Made by a program: the position numbers and the translations under genes. Shown piece by piece: positions 27,476 through 36,503 of a stretch of DNA of 64,000 bases (position 1 is the stretch's first letter; every line of letters begins with the position of its first letter). The DNA is taken from positions 1-64,000 of the forward strand of contig NZ_SCNG01000002.1 of the NCBI RefSeq assembly GCF_005503555.1, written 5' to 3'. Source of the stretch: Rudaea sp. 3F27F6 (GTDB lineage Bacteria > Pseudomonadota > Gammaproteobacteria > Xanthomonadales > Rhodanobacteraceae). The notes below the pieces were generated by a model. That model was not told where the DNA came from and made no database searches. It was given only the letters and a program-made list of their open reading frames with translations.

Positions 27476-27871
27476 GGCAAACCTGCCAAAGCTACCAAAG
27501 CAATCGATGATGGGTTGAGCCCGTGCCTGTCGGGCGTGCGATAAGAGAATTGAAACACGGCGAAATCCTTGGGGCCGGACGGTCGCATGAGCCAATGACA
27601 TACGCCCCGTCCAGCCCGGATGAGGTGCATGTCATTGGTCTCGCCGGGCCTTGGGGTTGAACGCGCCATGACCAGTCGGTCAAGTGTGTTGACGCGCTCC
27701 CTCTCGGGATACGAGAGTCGGCTACTCCCCAATAACGTGGCGGATGCTACTCGCTATCGCGGGCAGATGCCAGTCGCGATACCGGCGTCGCGTTGGGGTC
27801 CGCTGGCCCTTTGCCGAACCGGCAAGGCGAAACAGCTATATCTTTAATGGATACCCCGGTATAGTATGCCT
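27476..27871. other. Divergent intergenic region, 396 bp
   Basis: This lies between the CaCA exchanger and the metal-responsive repressor. Its right end holds the repressor operator and a TATAGT -10 candidate. The rest shows no supported gene. Confidence 0.5.
27851..27867 (+). promoter_or_regulatory. RcnR/CsoR-type operator overlapping a -10 box
   Basis: ATACC-CC-GGTAT is followed by AGTAT. This C-tract flanked by A/T-rich inverted ends is like the operators of RcnR, FrmR and InrS. TATAGT at 27860-27865 is a good -10 element inside the operator and lies 6 bp before the ATG at 27872. Confidence 0.65.
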
Positions 27872-28144
27872 ATGCACACCAAACTGTCACCGCATGGAAC
27901 TCACCCCGATATCGTCAAGCGCCTTCGGCGCGCTATCGGTCAGCTCAACTCCATCGTTGCAATGATCGAAGACGAACGCCCCTGCACCGATGTCGCAATG
28001 CAGCTTCAGGCGGCCGAGAAGGCGATTACTCAGGCGAAGAAAACCTTCATCCACGATCATATTGATCACTGTCTCGATGACGGCGTGATGAAGACGTCCA
28101 AGTCTGCTCTAAAAGAATTCAAGACGATTTCCAAGTACCTCTGA
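27872..28144 (+). CDS. Metal-responsive repressor of the CsoR/RcnR family (nickel/cobalt)
   Basis: 90 residues forming the three-helix DUF156 fold (PDIVKRLRRAIGQLNSIVAM, CTDVAMQLQAAEKAITQAKK). The metal-ligand cysteine at the start of helix 2 is present (ERPC, C38) and histidines cluster near the end of that helix (IHDHIDHC, H61, H63, H66). An N-terminal His at position 2 matches the RcnR-type ligand set. The ATG at 27872 is preferred over 27866, because the latter lies in the operator and the predicted transcript starts near 27872; the mRNA may be leaderless. It is followed after 8 bp by the efflux gene rcnA, which it should derepress when nickel or cobalt binds. Confidence 0.88.
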   Translation: MHTKLSPHGTHPDIVKRLRRAIGQLNSIVAMIEDERPCTDVAMQLQAAEKAITQAKKTFIHDHIDHCLDDGVMKTSKSALKEFKTISKYL

Positions 28145-28152
28145 GCTTTCCA

Positions 28153-29295
28153 ATGACTTCCTTCACCGATCTGCTCCAGCAAGGAGCCGGGCACGCTTGG
28201 CTGTTCATTCCGAGTGCTGTCCTGCTCGGCGCCCTGCATGGCCTGGAGCCGGGCCACTCGAAGACAATGATGGCCGCGTTCATCGTTGCCATTCGCGGCA
28301 CCGTGGCTCAGGCCGTGCTGCTTGGCTTGTCCGCAACGATTTCTCACACTGCGGTGGTCTGGGCGATTGCGCTCGTGGGCTTGCATCTTGGCGCGCAGTT
28401 CAACGCCGAACGAACCGAACCTTACTTCCAACTCGCCTCGGCTGCCTTGATCATCGGCATCGCCCTATGGATGCTCTGGCGCACCTATCGCGAGCATCAA
28501 CGCGAGAATCTGGAAAGCGGGCACGATCATCACCATAGCCACGATCACGGCGACGAGACCAAGCGCGTCGAACTCGGCCACGGCCGGACCGTGGCAATCG
28601 AGGTCTTCGAACAAGGCGTGCCGCCGCGGTTTCGGCTGCGTTTCGAACACCATGATCAAGCGACTTCGCCGCCGGCTGCCGACACGATATCGATCACCAC
28701 GACGCGGGACGACGGCAGCACGCAGCGATTCGCGTTCGTCTCTCGAAACGGCTATCTGGAATCGGTGGACCCGATTCCCGAGCCGCACGAGTTCACTGCG
28801 CGCCTGCATGTATCTGATCACGAACGCAGCGACGACTACGATGTGGTATTCGAAGAACACGGCCATCATCACCATGATCATGCCGGACTCGATATGGCAA
28901 GCGTGGGCTATCAAGACGCGCACGAGCTGGCGCATGCCAACGACATCAAAAAGCGCTTCGCATCCAAAAACATCACCACCGGCCAGATCATCCTGTTCGG
29001 CCTGACCGGTGGACTCATCCCATGCCCGGCATCGATCACGGTGTTGCTGCTGTGCCTGCAGCTCAAGCAGTTCAGCCTGGGCGTTGTCTTGGTGCTGTGT
29101 TTCAGCATCGGGCTAGCATTGACGCTCGTCGCTTCGGGCACGGTCGCTGCGCTCAGCGTACGTCAGGTGTCCAAGCGCTGGAGTGGTTTCGGCACCTTGG
29201 CGCGCCGCGCACCTTATGTATCCAGCCTGCTGATCATCCTGGTGGGTCTCTATACGGGCTACCTCGGCTGGCGTGGACTCATCGCGCTCACGTGA
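28153..29295 (+). CDS. rcnA: Nickel/cobalt efflux permease RcnA
   Basis: 380 residues with about six membrane segments and the family motif LLGALHGLEPGHSKTMMAAF near residue 25 (HxxxPGHSK core). A large hydrophilic loop (about residues 115-260) is rich in histidine (HDHHHSHDH and HGHHHHDH). The second half carries the conserved TGGLIPCPASITVLLLCLQL. Such proteins pump Ni2+ and Co2+ out of the cytosol across the inner membrane. The loop is much longer than in E. coli RcnA and includes a non-His beta-rich insert (RFRLRFEHHD, ISITTTRDDG) that could be a soluble metal-binding domain. It forms an operon with the upstream repressor. Confidence 0.92.
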   Translation: MTSFTDLLQQGAGHAWLFIPSAVLLGALHGLEPGHSKTMMAAFIVAIRGTVAQAVLLGLSATISHTAVVWAIALVGLHLGAQFNAERTEPYFQLASAALIIGIALWMLWRTYREHQRENLESGHDHHHSHDHGDETKRVELGHGRTVAIEVFEQGVPPRFRLRFEHHDQATSPPAADTISITTTRDDGSTQRFAFVSRNGYLESVDPIPEPHEFTARLHVSDHERSDDYDVVFEEHGHHHHDHAGLDMASVGYQDAHELAHANDIKKRFASKNITTGQIILFGLTGGLIPCPASITVLLLCLQLKQFSLGVVLVLCFSIGLALTLVASGTVAALSVRQVSKRWSGFGTLARRAPYVSSLLIILVGLYTGYLGWRGLIALT

Positions 29296-29424
29296 TGAAT
29301 GTGAGCGTGAGCTCACCCAGGTATGATTTGCTGCGCAATGCGTTTGTCGGCACTCGATGGGCGCTGTGATCGTTGGCAATCGTAGCCAGCGAGCGCGTAT
29401 TCGACGCCCCGACAGGAATTCCAC

Positions 29425-30027
29425 ATGCAACAAGTCGAGGCGCTGAACCAAGCGCTCTTTCTGGCGATCAACGCCCATCCGGATGCGAATCCCCTGACGA
29501 TCGACGCCGCCATTGTGATCGCAGTGGCGTTGATTTATTTGATTCCGCTCTTGCTTGTTGGCCTGTGGCTCTGGGGCGACGAGCGCAAACGCAATGCGGC
29601 GCTCAGGGCGTTTCTGGTTGTGTCGATCGGAATCGGCCTGAACCAAATTCTCGCTCTCGTTTGGCCGCATCCTCGCCCCTTCATGATCGGACTCGGACAA
29701 ACCTGGCTTGCGCATGCGGCGGATTCGTCGTTCCCGAGCGATCATGCAACCGTATTCGCCGGCGTAGGCGTTACCCTGCTTTTTGCCGGCGAGGTCGGGC
29801 TCGCCTGCGCGACATGGGCGGTCGGCCTGTGCGTCGCCTGGGCGCGCATCTACCTGGGAGTCCACTTTCCGCTGGACATGCTCGGCGCGCTCGGCGTCGC
29901 TGCCGTCGCCTATGCAATCACTCTGCCGCTTTGGCATGCGCTCGGTGAACCGGCAACCCGGTTTGTGCAGCGGCTCTATCGCCAAGTAATGGCGTGGCCG
30001 ATCGATCGAGGCTGGGTCCACCGCTGA
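29425..30027 (+). CDS. PAP2-family undecaprenyl-diphosphatase-like protein
   Basis: 200 residues with five to six membrane helices and the three phosphatase motifs: PHPRPF near residue 83, SFPSDHATVF near residue 101 and RIYLGVHFPLD near residue 144. The histidines and arginines of the active site are intact. By similarity to BcrC it should dephosphorylate undecaprenyl pyrophosphate or another lipid pyrophosphate at the outer face of the inner membrane, recycling the cell-wall lipid carrier. It follows rcnA by 129 bp and is probably a separate unit. The substrate is inferred from the family only. Confidence 0.88.
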   Translation: MQQVEALNQALFLAINAHPDANPLTIDAAIVIAVALIYLIPLLLVGLWLWGDERKRNAALRAFLVVSIGIGLNQILALVWPHPRPFMIGLGQTWLAHAADSSFPSDHATVFAGVGVTLLFAGEVGLACATWAVGLCVAWARIYLGVHFPLDMLGALGVAAVAYAITLPLWHALGEPATRFVQRLYRQVMAWPIDRGWVHR

Positions 30028-30165
30028 GATATCCCAGGAAGCTTTGCTCTCGAAAAGATGCTGCGCGAACCGAGCAGCCGATCAGCCATTGTCGGAGAAC
30101 AGAACTGCCGCATCGCGTTGCGCCGATGCAGCAGCAGTGCCAATGCCGGGAAGCGGTGATCGACT

Positions 30166-31590
30166 CTAGATACCGACGTGAAATCGAACGCCGAATATGT
30201 AGACCGGGCCGTGCCGGTCGGCGTTGTAGCCGGAGTTATCGATGATCTGAAAGTCCGGGCTGATCTGCACGCCCTTCAACACTTGATAGTTGTAGTACGC
30301 CTCCAGAATATTTTCGCGGGCGTAGTGTTTGAGTTGGCCGTCGCCGAGAAAGCCGCCGAGCCCGCCGGCGGCGAGGTAAGCGCGATGCTGCCGATTCAAG
30401 CCCGCGGTGGAAACGGCAACGCCGAATACGTCTTGCGGACGTTGCCAACGGGTGCCCTTGATCGCAACGCCTGCGGACAATGCATTGTCTATTTCGGTGA
30501 AGGCATATTCTTCGATGCGGTCGTTCGCGGAACTGCCGCGCGCAAACACACCGATGTCGTCGCTGAGTCTCTGTTCGAAGCTGACTCCGTAACCGATCTT
30601 GGCGGCGTCCTTGCGTACGCTGGTGACGTCCGGTGTCGTACCCGTCTGCTTGGCCGCTTCGATCGCGTCGAGATAATTTCCGGCAAAAGTACGATTGCGG
30701 AAGGCGAGCACTCGCACCAGGCCGGGCAAGCCGTTGAGAGTGTGGTCGTGCTGCACTTCGACGACATCGCCGTGATAGCGCTCAAGGTTGTAGTTGAGTT
30801 TGCTGCCGTTGGCGACTTGCGGCTCCATATAACGCCCCGCGCGGAATGCCCATTCGTCCCAGTAGAACTCGCCGGCGGCGCCGATCGTGTACGCACGCGC
30901 ATCGGCCGCATAGTCCCAGGCACCATGCGTGATCAACGCCCAGTTGAGGAATTGAGTACGCGGATCGTTGGCATACGAACTCTTCTCGAACAGATCGGTC
31001 TGGGTGACCTTGCCGAGCGTGAGCACGACGCGACGAGTCTGATAGTTACTCGCGAGCTGGTTGGCGTCATCCTCCGCACGCACGGTTTCGCCGCCGAGAT
31101 CGAAGGTCTGCCGCAGAAACGCACGCGCCCAATAGCCCTTCGGCTTGGTGCCGCCGTTTTTCTGGATTTCTCCGTTCTGGATGCTGGCCAGACCGAACAG
31201 ATGCGAGAACGGATCACCGACTACCACTTCAGGATTGACGTAAAACTCGGCGCCTTGCCACAGACGCAAGCCGAAGAAGACGGTGGCCGTCCATGTGTAG
31301 CCGTTTTCAGTCGACGGGATCAGGCTCTGCGGGCCGGTATACGGCGCGCTGAACGGATTTTTATGCTGCCCCACATAAGTCGTCTGAAAATGCAGGTTCC
31401 AGCGCTGCTCTGAAGTCTCGACGGGACTTTCCTGCATCGCCGTCGTGGAGGGTGAGCCACGGTCGGCATCGTCGGTCATTGCAAGAGCGGTTTGCGCCTG
31501 CGCTCCGGTGCTGGCGCTACAAGCAAGCACCGCGATCCAGAAAGCCAGCGGACGTGAACGAAACGTAGTCGTAGGTGGGAGGGAATGCAT
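30166..31590 (-). CDS. Carbohydrate porin, OprB family
   Basis: 474 residues from the ATG at 31590 (GAGGT upstream), with a signal peptide ending GAQAQ near residue 33. The mature protein matches OprB: a variable acidic N terminus, then WNLHFQTTYVGQHKNPFSAP, and a 16-strand barrel ending YIFGVRFHVGI with a terminal aromatic-hydrophobic strand. A GKVTQTDLFEKSSYANDPRT segment (constriction-loop region) is typical. OprB-type porins admit sugars across the outer membrane, but members near metal transporters may serve other solutes. It is downstream of the NRAMP-like gene on the same strand with a 157-bp gap, so co-transcription is possible. Confidence 0.88.
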   Translation of the reverse strand: MHSLPPTTTFRSRPLAFWIAVLACSASTGAQAQTALAMTDDADRGSPSTTAMQESPVETSEQRWNLHFQTTYVGQHKNPFSAPYTGPQSLIPSTENGYTWTATVFFGLRLWQGAEFYVNPEVVVGDPFSHLFGLASIQNGEIQKNGGTKPKGYWARAFLRQTFDLGGETVRAEDDANQLASNYQTRRVVLTLGKVTQTDLFEKSSYANDPRTQFLNWALITHGAWDYAADARAYTIGAAGEFYWDEWAFRAGRYMEPQVANGSKLNYNLERYHGDVVEVQHDHTLNGLPGLVRVLAFRNRTFAGNYLDAIEAAKQTGTTPDVTSVRKDAAKIGYGVSFEQRLSDDIGVFARGSSANDRIEEYAFTEIDNALSAGVAIKGTRWQRPQDVFGVAVSTAGLNRQHRAYLAAGGLGGFLGDGQLKHYARENILEAYYNYQVLKGVQISPDFQIIDNSGYNADRHGPVYIFGVRFHVGI

Positions 31591-31747
31591 GGAGGTAACC
31601 TCGGAAGAATTGGCATACGTGGAAAATTCGGGGCGCAGCATCCCCCGCGGCGAACGCTGTCGCGTTTGCCGTTGCAAAGAGGGATGCCAAGTTGTCAGCG
31701 GTGGTCGATCGCGCGGGCCTTGTCACCGGGCATCGAAGTAGGATTCG

Positions 31748-33400
31748 TCATTGGCCGGCTGTGAAGATGACCTCCGTCACTTTGACGATCGCCAGGATCA
31801 ACGCGGCGATGAGATAGGCGCGAAGCACGCCGAGCCACAGCTTGCGCCGCAGACTGATCTGGGCCGGCGGCAACTTGTGTAGAGGCGGCATGCGCCAAGC
31901 TGCTTTTTCTTCCACAGTCGCCGGCACCGTTGCCGGAGCACCGCGCTTCGTGCGCCAGTGGACGACGCCCAGAGTCAATGCCACCAAGGCGGCGGTCGCC
32001 AAGCCACCGATGAGAATTGCGAGAATTTCGACACTGCCGATCGACGGATACAGCACCGATGCGGTGAGAATGATCGACAGCAGGACGAGTACCAAGACCA
32101 CGGCGCCGGTAAAGAGATTGGTCAGCGGTTTGTTGACCCAAGGTCCCAGTACGGCTTTGTCGTTGCAGAGCAAAAGCAGGAACACGGTCGCACCCGGCAG
32201 CAGAATCCCCGCCAGCGTCTGCACGGCATTGGTGATGATGCCGAGCGGCGCATTGGGAATAAGCACCAGCGCCGCAGCCAGCACGATCAGCGCGGCATAC
32301 ACGCCGTAGAATGTTTTGGCTTCCGCCGGTTTGCGGTGCAGGGAATGATTCAACGACAGCACATCGCCGATCGCGTAGGCGGTCGACAGCGACACGGCAG
32401 CCGCGCCGATGATGCTCGCGTCGATCAGTGCGATCGAGAACAGCACGGCAGGCACTTCGCCCACGTATTTGGCGATACCGTCGGCAACCGCACCGGCATC
32501 GGCGAACTGGCCCATCTCCGGTTTGCCCGCGAACGTCGCCGCAGTGAAGGCGATCATCGCCACGGCACCGACGATGACCAGCGCGATGCCGATGCACAGA
32601 TCGGCCTTCTCGTAAGCCATGAAGCGCGGCGTGATCCGCTTGTCGATCACGTAACTCTGCTGGAAGAAGAGCTGCCACGGTGCCACGGTGGTGCCGACGA
32701 TCGCGATGATCAGCAGCATGACTTCGCTCAACGGCGCATCCTTGGGCATGCCCGGTATCAACAAGCCATGCGCGATCTGGGCGACCGGCGGATGCACCAT
32801 CAGCAGCACCGGCACGAGCAACAGGCTGCCCATAACGAGCAGCAAGGCGAAGCGCTCGAACCGGCGGAAGTTTCCGGTCGACGCGGTGAGGATAATCAAT
32901 CCCGCGGAAATCGCCACGCCCCACACGCGCGAGAGCCCCAGATGATCGAGCCCAAGGCTGATGCCGATGAACTCGGTGACGATGGTCAGGGCGTTGAGAA
33001 CGAACAGGTCGATGACACTGAAAGCACCCCAGAACTTGCCGAACCGTTCGAGGATCAATCGAGCGTGCCCTACCCCGGTCACCACGCCCAAGCGCAAAAC
33101 CATTTCCTGATTCACATAGAGCACCGGAATCAGCAGGGACAAAGTCCAAAGTAAAATCGTGCCGTAATTCTGCCCCGCCTGCGTGTAGGTGCTGAACGCA
33201 CCGGCGTCGTTGTCTCCGACCATGACGATCAGGCCGGGCCCAAGGATGGCAAGTAAAGTTCGCCATCTCGCCCACCAGGTCGTTCGTCGATCGCGGTCGT
33301 CTTGGGTGATCGTACCGAGCGCACCGCGGATGTCGCCGACGTGGGCGCTGTCCAGCACCGCGTGATCGGCGGTTTCTTTGAATTCGAGAACACTGCTCAT
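31748..33400 (-). CDS. NRAMP-family divalent metal transporter, divergent subgroup
   Basis: 550 residues from the ATG at 33400 (GAGGT upstream) with about eleven membrane helices. The first helix reads GPGLIVMVGDNDAGAFSTYT, where canonical NRAMPs have DPGN. Helix 6 reads TTVAPWQLFFQQS where they have (A)xxMPHNxxLHS. The metal-binding Asp is kept, but the Asn and Met positions differ, as in NRAMP-related proteins that do not prefer Mn2+/Fe2+. An N-terminal tail of about 40 residues and a long C-terminal tail are present. It should move a divalent cation across the inner membrane; Mg2+ or another metal is possible. A structured 5' region lies upstream. Confidence 0.88.
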   Translation of the reverse strand: MSSVLEFKETADHAVLDSAHVGDIRGALGTITQDDRDRRTTWWARWRTLLAILGPGLIVMVGDNDAGAFSTYTQAGQNYGTILLWTLSLLIPVLYVNQEMVLRLGVVTGVGHARLILERFGKFWGAFSVIDLFVLNALTIVTEFIGISLGLDHLGLSRVWGVAISAGLIILTASTGNFRRFERFALLLVMGSLLLVPVLLMVHPPVAQIAHGLLIPGMPKDAPLSEVMLLIIAIVGTTVAPWQLFFQQSYVIDKRITPRFMAYEKADLCIGIALVIVGAVAMIAFTAATFAGKPEMGQFADAGAVADGIAKYVGEVPAVLFSIALIDASIIGAAAVSLSTAYAIGDVLSLNHSLHRKPAEAKTFYGVYAALIVLAAALVLIPNAPLGIITNAVQTLAGILLPGATVFLLLLCNDKAVLGPWVNKPLTNLFTGAVVLVLVLLSIILTASVLYPSIGSVEILAILIGGLATAALVALTLGVVHWRTKRGAPATVPATVEEKAAWRMPPLHKLPPAQISLRRKLWLGVLRAYLIAALILAIVKVTEVIFTAGQ

Positions 33401-34316
33401 GAAAGACCTCGGGATTTCGTGTCGTCGTTGTGCACGACGGCGAATGGAATGGGTCGTCGGGACGAACGACGGCCGCGAGCGGACCTCGACGATCCGTGCA
33501 CGCAAGGGCGCGTCGCTCAACGACGAAAAAAAGGTGTGCGCAGGCAGGCGGCCCTGATCTGAATCCGGGTCGCAAAGGAAATACCTACGTGAGCTGCCCG
33601 CAGAGCAGCTATCAGACGGCAGGAGTGCCGGGAGGGATACCGGTCGGAAGCGTACGCTTATTCGGGATCGCAGCCGCGTGGAGAACGCGGCGTTGCAATA
33701 AAAGCGCTCCGACACATCGGAGCAGAATCAAACGCGAGTTGTGCATAACTCACCTCATCAAGCGCCGTGCAGCGCGAGAGGCGAGTCGAAACTTTCCTAG
33801 TCGTGGAAAGCGCAGACTGGCCGCATGCGATCGCTGATCGGGCTTGCGTTGAACTTGGGGTGCGCCAGTGCCGGATCTTTAAATCCGACGCCAGCGCTTC
33901 GACTTGGAGGTCTACTGTCCATTTCTCGGATAGTGTTGATACGAGGCGCCACGGGTATCCCGAAGGCGGCGGAACGATACCCATCGGGGTATACGGATGT
34001 CAACCCACTTGCAACGTTGTAACAGCGATTTTGTTTGCGTGGAAAATTCGCGGCGAATGACACGGGGTCGCATGCCTCACTTGCAGCGAGACAAGAACAA
34101 GCGACGCGATCGTGCTCGGCGGCTGCGCGCGCAAATCGGCTCCATCTAGCGCGCCGGCGTTTCGCATGAATCGACCCGACCTATGCTCCAGTTCCCAGCC
34201 TCTGGTCGAACGCTCTTGGACTGAGAACAAGGAAATCCCAGGTGCGCCGGGAACGCCTTCTCTTTCTGCGAATGGTCGACGAGTTACCATGCTCGCCGCA
34301 TACGACGGGAGGAGTC
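33401..34316. other. Long intergenic region, 916 bp
   Basis: No gene is supported. Three hairpins in the orientation of the NRAMP gene lie at 33592-33610 (AGCTGC stem), 33673-33691 (GCCGCG stem) and 33706-33723 (GCTCCGA stem, then T-rich on the minus strand). The remainder up to 34300 is open in several frames but without start signals or recognisable domains. Confidence 0.5.
33592..33723 (-). promoter_or_regulatory. Candidate structured leader of the NRAMP-like gene
   Basis: Three stem-loops, each with 6-7 perfect base pairs, follow one another 190-320 bp upstream of the start codon. Known riboswitch consensus elements (yybP-ykoY, M-box) were not recognised, so function is open. Confidence 0.3.
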
Positions 34317-35339
34317 ATGCGACTTACTATTGGCATCGCAGCGGCGATGTCGCTGTACGCCATGCTTGCCACTGCGGCAGAGACTATCGAAGCCTGCCGC
34401 AGTGTGGCATCTGTTTCACCGCCGGCGGCAGACATGCCGACAGTGAATGATCGCAATCGCCTGCGCAACTGCGCGTCCATCGATTTGTACTACGGCCTCG
34501 CGAACAAGCAGGCCGATGCGCGCGACGCACGCTTGTGTGCCTATATCGAACTCGCTCAAGGCGAACAATCGCTGCCGACACAGGGCGCAGGTATGTTGAT
34601 GACAATTTATGCCAACGGCAGCGGCGTCCCGCGCAACGCACAATTGGCGAAGCACTTCGCTTGCCTGATCGAATGGCAACGCGACGGCATCGAACGGCTG
34701 TTGCTGAATATCGACGAGCACGCCCACACTGGCAAGCCCGTCGGTGTCTGTGACGTCGCCCCTTTCTGGCCGGCCGATGACATCTGTTCGGGCTACGAAG
34801 AAGCGATCGAAACACAGCGCATCGCCGGCGAGCAGCATGCAATTGCATCGCGGTGGTCAGCGTCGCGCAGGGATGCCTTTGCCCTGCTGGCGAAGGCCGC
34901 GGACGTCTACGCACACCGGCGCGAGTCTGCCGAAATCTTCAAGAATGATCGGCCGGCACGCATGGACTCAATCCGGAATCAGTTCCGCCGCGAACTGCTT
35001 GATGCCATCAAGGCGCTCGATGCGCCAGCGGGATTGCCCACCCGCGACTTGGCTGCTCTCGATCGCGACTTGAACGCAGCCTACCGCACGCTGACGAAGG
35101 CGGTCGAACGTGCCCATGCCGAAAACTCCGATGTCTATGATCCGTTGACGCCGGCCAGCCTACGTGCGGCGGAGCTTGCCTGGTTACGCTACGTCGACAG
35201 TTGGCAACGATTTCGTGCCGCGGAGTATCCGCAGACCTCGCCGGAGCGGTTGCGCGCCCTGCTCACCGAGCAGCGTCTCGCTGCGCTGCGCGCGGTGCGC
35301 GAGGAATTCCATCTCGACAGCTATTGGCCCGACGCCTGA
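34317..35339 (+). CDS. Secreted LprI-like (DUF1311) protein
   Basis: 340 residues from the ATG at 34317, which has a strong GGGAGGAG. The signal peptide is cleaved after MLATAAE near residue 20. The N-terminal half has paired cysteines in a Sel1/TPR-like alpha-helical region (ACRSVASV, RNCASIDLYYGLA, ARLCAYIELAQGE). The C-terminal 120 residues match the lysozyme-inhibitor LprI N-terminal domain (RDLAALDRDLNAAYRTLTKA, LRAAELAWLRYVDSWQRFRA). Such proteins are periplasmic and may inhibit lysozyme, though many members have no tested role. It is convergent with the serine hydrolase operon at 35415 with a 75-bp gap. Confidence 0.82.
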   Translation: MRLTIGIAAAMSLYAMLATAAETIEACRSVASVSPPAADMPTVNDRNRLRNCASIDLYYGLANKQADARDARLCAYIELAQGEQSLPTQGAGMLMTIYANGSGVPRNAQLAKHFACLIEWQRDGIERLLLNIDEHAHTGKPVGVCDVAPFWPADDICSGYEEAIETQRIAGEQHAIASRWSASRRDAFALLAKAADVYAHRRESAEIFKNDRPARMDSIRNQFRRELLDAIKALDAPAGLPTRDLAALDRDLNAAYRTLTKAVERAHAENSDVYDPLTPASLRAAELAWLRYVDSWQRFRAAEYPQTSPERLRALLTEQRLAALRAVREEFHLDSYWPDA

Positions 35340-35414
35340 GAGTTTTCTCACGATCTGGCGAAAACCGAGAAAATGCTGGAGCGCACCCTTCCCTATCCGC
35401 GATAACGCCTCTTG

Positions 35415-36503
35415 TCACCGATCCAGAAACAGTTCGCCGATGGTGAGCGCGAGCGGATAAGGCTGGTAGTCGTTGCGGTTGCTGAGGACGATCACGGCAA
35501 GATGCTGCTTCGGCCAGCGCACGATGACGTTGCGGAATCCGATGCTCTCGCCCGAATGCCACACCGTGTCGCCGCTGAGGCGCCAGCCGAACCCATAGTC
35601 GACGTCGGGGTCGGCGATCGGATCGGTCGGCGTGAACGCCAGCTTGCGCGATTCGGCATTCAACAGTTTGTCGGTGTACAACGCGGCATCCCATTTACCC
35701 AGATCGTCGACCGACGAATAGATGCCGCCGTCGCCGCGCGTCGCACTGGTGATGCTCTGGTCGGTTCGCGTCCACTTGCCGTCGGCCTCGCTGTAGCCGT
35801 AGGCGCGGTTCGCCACTTCGGGACCGCGGCCGTGTTCGTACATCAGCGTATGTTCCATGCCGAGCGGCTGGAAGATGCGCTTCTTCATAAAGTCGGCCAG
35901 ATCCATGCCGGAGACGCGTTGAACGATCAGGCCGAGCAGAACGAAGCCGCCGTTGCTGTAGCGATGCGCGCTGCCGGGCTCGAAATACAGCCGCTGCTGC
36001 GAAGCAATCATCTTCAGCACGTCGTTGTCGTCGAGCTGAGTCTTGCGCTCGGGTGGAACCAGGTCTTCGTAGTCGATCAATCCGCTGGTGTGGGTCAGCA
36101 AATTGAGCAGCGTGATCTTGGCGTCGCTGGGCGGCAGCTCGGGCAGCCACTTGCGCACCGGGTCTTCGAGCCTCAGCTTGCCGTCCTGTTTCAGCAACAG
36201 GATGCTGGCCGCGGTGAACTGTTTGGAGACCGATGCGAGGCGGTAGTTGGTTTCCGGTCCGGCCTTGATACGGTCTTCCAGATTCGCGTAACCGAATCCT
36301 CGCCGGACGATGGCTTTGCCGTCCTTGACCACGAGCAGCGATGCGCCCGCGCCGTCGCCGGCGTAGCGGCTCATCAAGCTGTCGATATCGGCGCGATTCG
36401 CCGTTGCCGTCGATTGCGCATGCGCGCAGACGGCGAGCATCAGCCAGGCCAACGCGGACGCGACGACACTTCCACGCACGATCGATGCGGCGTTCTTAAT
36501 CAC
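35415..36503 (-). CDS. Serine hydrolase, class C beta-lactamase fold (operon gene 5)
   Basis: 362 residues from a GTG at 36503 that overlaps the stop of the preceding gene by 8 bp. A signal peptide ends CAHAQ near residue 30. Active-site motifs are SVSK (S91-K94), YSN in HRYSNGGFV, and WHSGES near the C terminus in the KTG position. As with its neighbours, the family covers D-aminopeptidases, DD-peptidases and esterases. It is the last gene of the operon starting at dgcN (41399), which places it with D-glutamate and DAP enzymes. A role in trimming D-amino-acid peptides in the periplasm is a reasonable inference, not shown. Confidence 0.9.
   Translation of the reverse strand: MIKNAASIVRGSVVASALAWLMLAVCAHAQSTATANRADIDSLMSRYAGDGAGASLLVVKDGKAIVRRGFGYANLEDRIKAGPETNYRLASVSKQFTAASILLLKQDGKLRLEDPVRKWLPELPPSDAKITLLNLLTHTSGLIDYEDLVPPERKTQLDDNDVLKMIASQQRLYFEPGSAHRYSNGGFVLLGLIVQRVSGMDLADFMKKRIFQPLGMEHTLMYEHGRGPEVANRAYGYSEADGKWTRTDQSITSATRGDGGIYSSVDDLGKWDAALYTDKLLNAESRKLAFTPTDPIADPDVDYGFGWRLSGDTVWHSGESIGFRNVIVRWPKQHLAVIVLSNRNDYQPYPLALTIGELFLDR

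Noticed and set aside
31695-33575. 626-residue frame on the minus strand overlapping the NRAMP gene
   Set aside because: It is another frame of the same strand, rich in Arg and Ala with no membrane or domain pattern.
33401-33723. Known manganese (yybP-ykoY) or magnesium (M-box) riboswitch in the NRAMP leader
   Set aside because: The conserved cores of these classes were not found; only generic hairpins are visible.
33797-34063. 88-residue minus-strand frame
   Set aside because: Low-complexity text with no start signal. It may be part of a dispersed repeat, but I could not confirm this.
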